Shown here piece after piece: positions 14,225-14,364 of a stretch of DNA of 14,364 nucleotides. The first letter of the stretch is position 1, and each line of letters begins with the position of its first letter. The translations under genes were made by a program, and so were the position numbers. Source of the DNA: an uncultured Clostridia bacterium (GTDB lineage Bacteria > Bacillota > Clostridia > Oscillospirales > Acutalibacteraceae); assembly GCA_946186535.1 (NCBI GenBank), contig CAMHNT010000022.1, forward strand, positions 1-14,364. The letters run 5' to 3'. Below the pieces are notes generated by a model, which was not told the origin of the DNA, searched no databases, and saw only the letters and a program-made list of their open reading frames with translations.

Positions 14225-14364
14225 TTTTTTACACCGATTCCGAACATACTCTTGATACGAGACATCGCCCGAGGATGCGGACTTAATGCGTCAGGGTTTC
14301 TTTTTTACCCCGATTCCGAACATACTCTTGATACGAGACATCGCCCGAGGATGCGGACTTAATG
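14225..14364. repeat. Tandem direct repeat, 76-bp period, running into the window edge
   Basis: Bases 14225-14288 and 14301-14364 are identical over 64 positions except one (A at 14233, C at 14309). They are separated by 12 bases (14289-14300), giving a period of 76. The second copy is cut by the window edge, so more copies may follow. On the minus strand two frames run in from the edge and stop soon: one at TAA 14285-14283 (27 codons) and one at TGA 14293-14291 (24 codons). No frame is open through both copies. In the copy next to the HlyD-like gene, one frame would end in TGA at 14218-14216, six bases before the TTG start. This suggests a duplicated 3' end of an upstream gene, but an intergenic element is also possible. 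Confidence 0.85.

Noticed and set aside
14225..14364. Edge repeat considered as a CRISPR array
   Set aside because: The repeated block is 64 bases with a 12-base gap, and there are only two visible copies; this does not match CRISPR repeat and spacer sizes.

Overview
The window is an ordinary chromosomal segment of a Gram-positive (Firmicutes) bacterium. Gene order, protein style and a sequence that is not strongly AT-biased fit the Clostridia, most likely a Ruminococcus-like member of the Oscillospiraceae. That placement is inferred from synteny and from recognising the proteins, not from a search. All supportable genes lie on the minus strand, so the text below reads from high to low coordinates, in the direction of transcription.

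Region 1 (14364 to 5692) is a division, translation and envelope cluster. It begins with two copies of a 76-bp-period direct repeat at the window edge. The genes are an HlyD-like membrane-anchored adaptor, yggS (PLP homeostasis), sepF (FtsZ anchor), ylmH (S4 RNA-binding protein), divIVA (polar coiled coil), ileS (isoleucyl-tRNA synthetase), lspA (lipoprotein signal peptidase) and rluD-like (pseudouridine synthase). Several genes overlap or sit within a few bases of each other, so this is probably one transcription unit. The ylmG/yggT gene usually found between sepF and ylmH is absent. An imperfect 46-bp hairpin separates ileS from lspA and argues for a shorter LspA starting at a TTG.

Region 2 (5691 to 5009) is a self-contained rplS unit: a consensus-like promoter with an extended -10, a leader of about 145 nt with several possible stem-loops, the ribosomal protein L19 gene, and an intrinsic terminator.

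Region 3 (5008 to 1) is the lepB-rbgA-rnhB-yraN neighbourhood common in Firmicutes, interrupted by an unrecognised 221-aa gene after lepB and a strong terminator just before rbgA. It continues with a nudC-type NADH pyrophosphatase and an unrecognised gene cut by the left edge. Secretion (LepB, LspA), ribosome assembly and modification (L19, RbgA, RluD, YlmH), RNA/DNA maintenance (RnhB, YraN) and division (SepF, DivIVA) make this a growth-linked housekeeping locus.

I found no mobile element, tRNA, rRNA, CRISPR array or defence system, and nothing that looks like a new multi-gene system. The points most worth a second look are the edge repeat, the ileS-lspA hairpin, the rplS leader, the unknown gene after lepB, the basic extension of RbgA and the altered SQPWPFP-type motif of the NudC homologue. 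No gene-free stretch exceeds 300 bases; the two longest (4801-5067 and 5419-5691) hold the regulatory sites listed.
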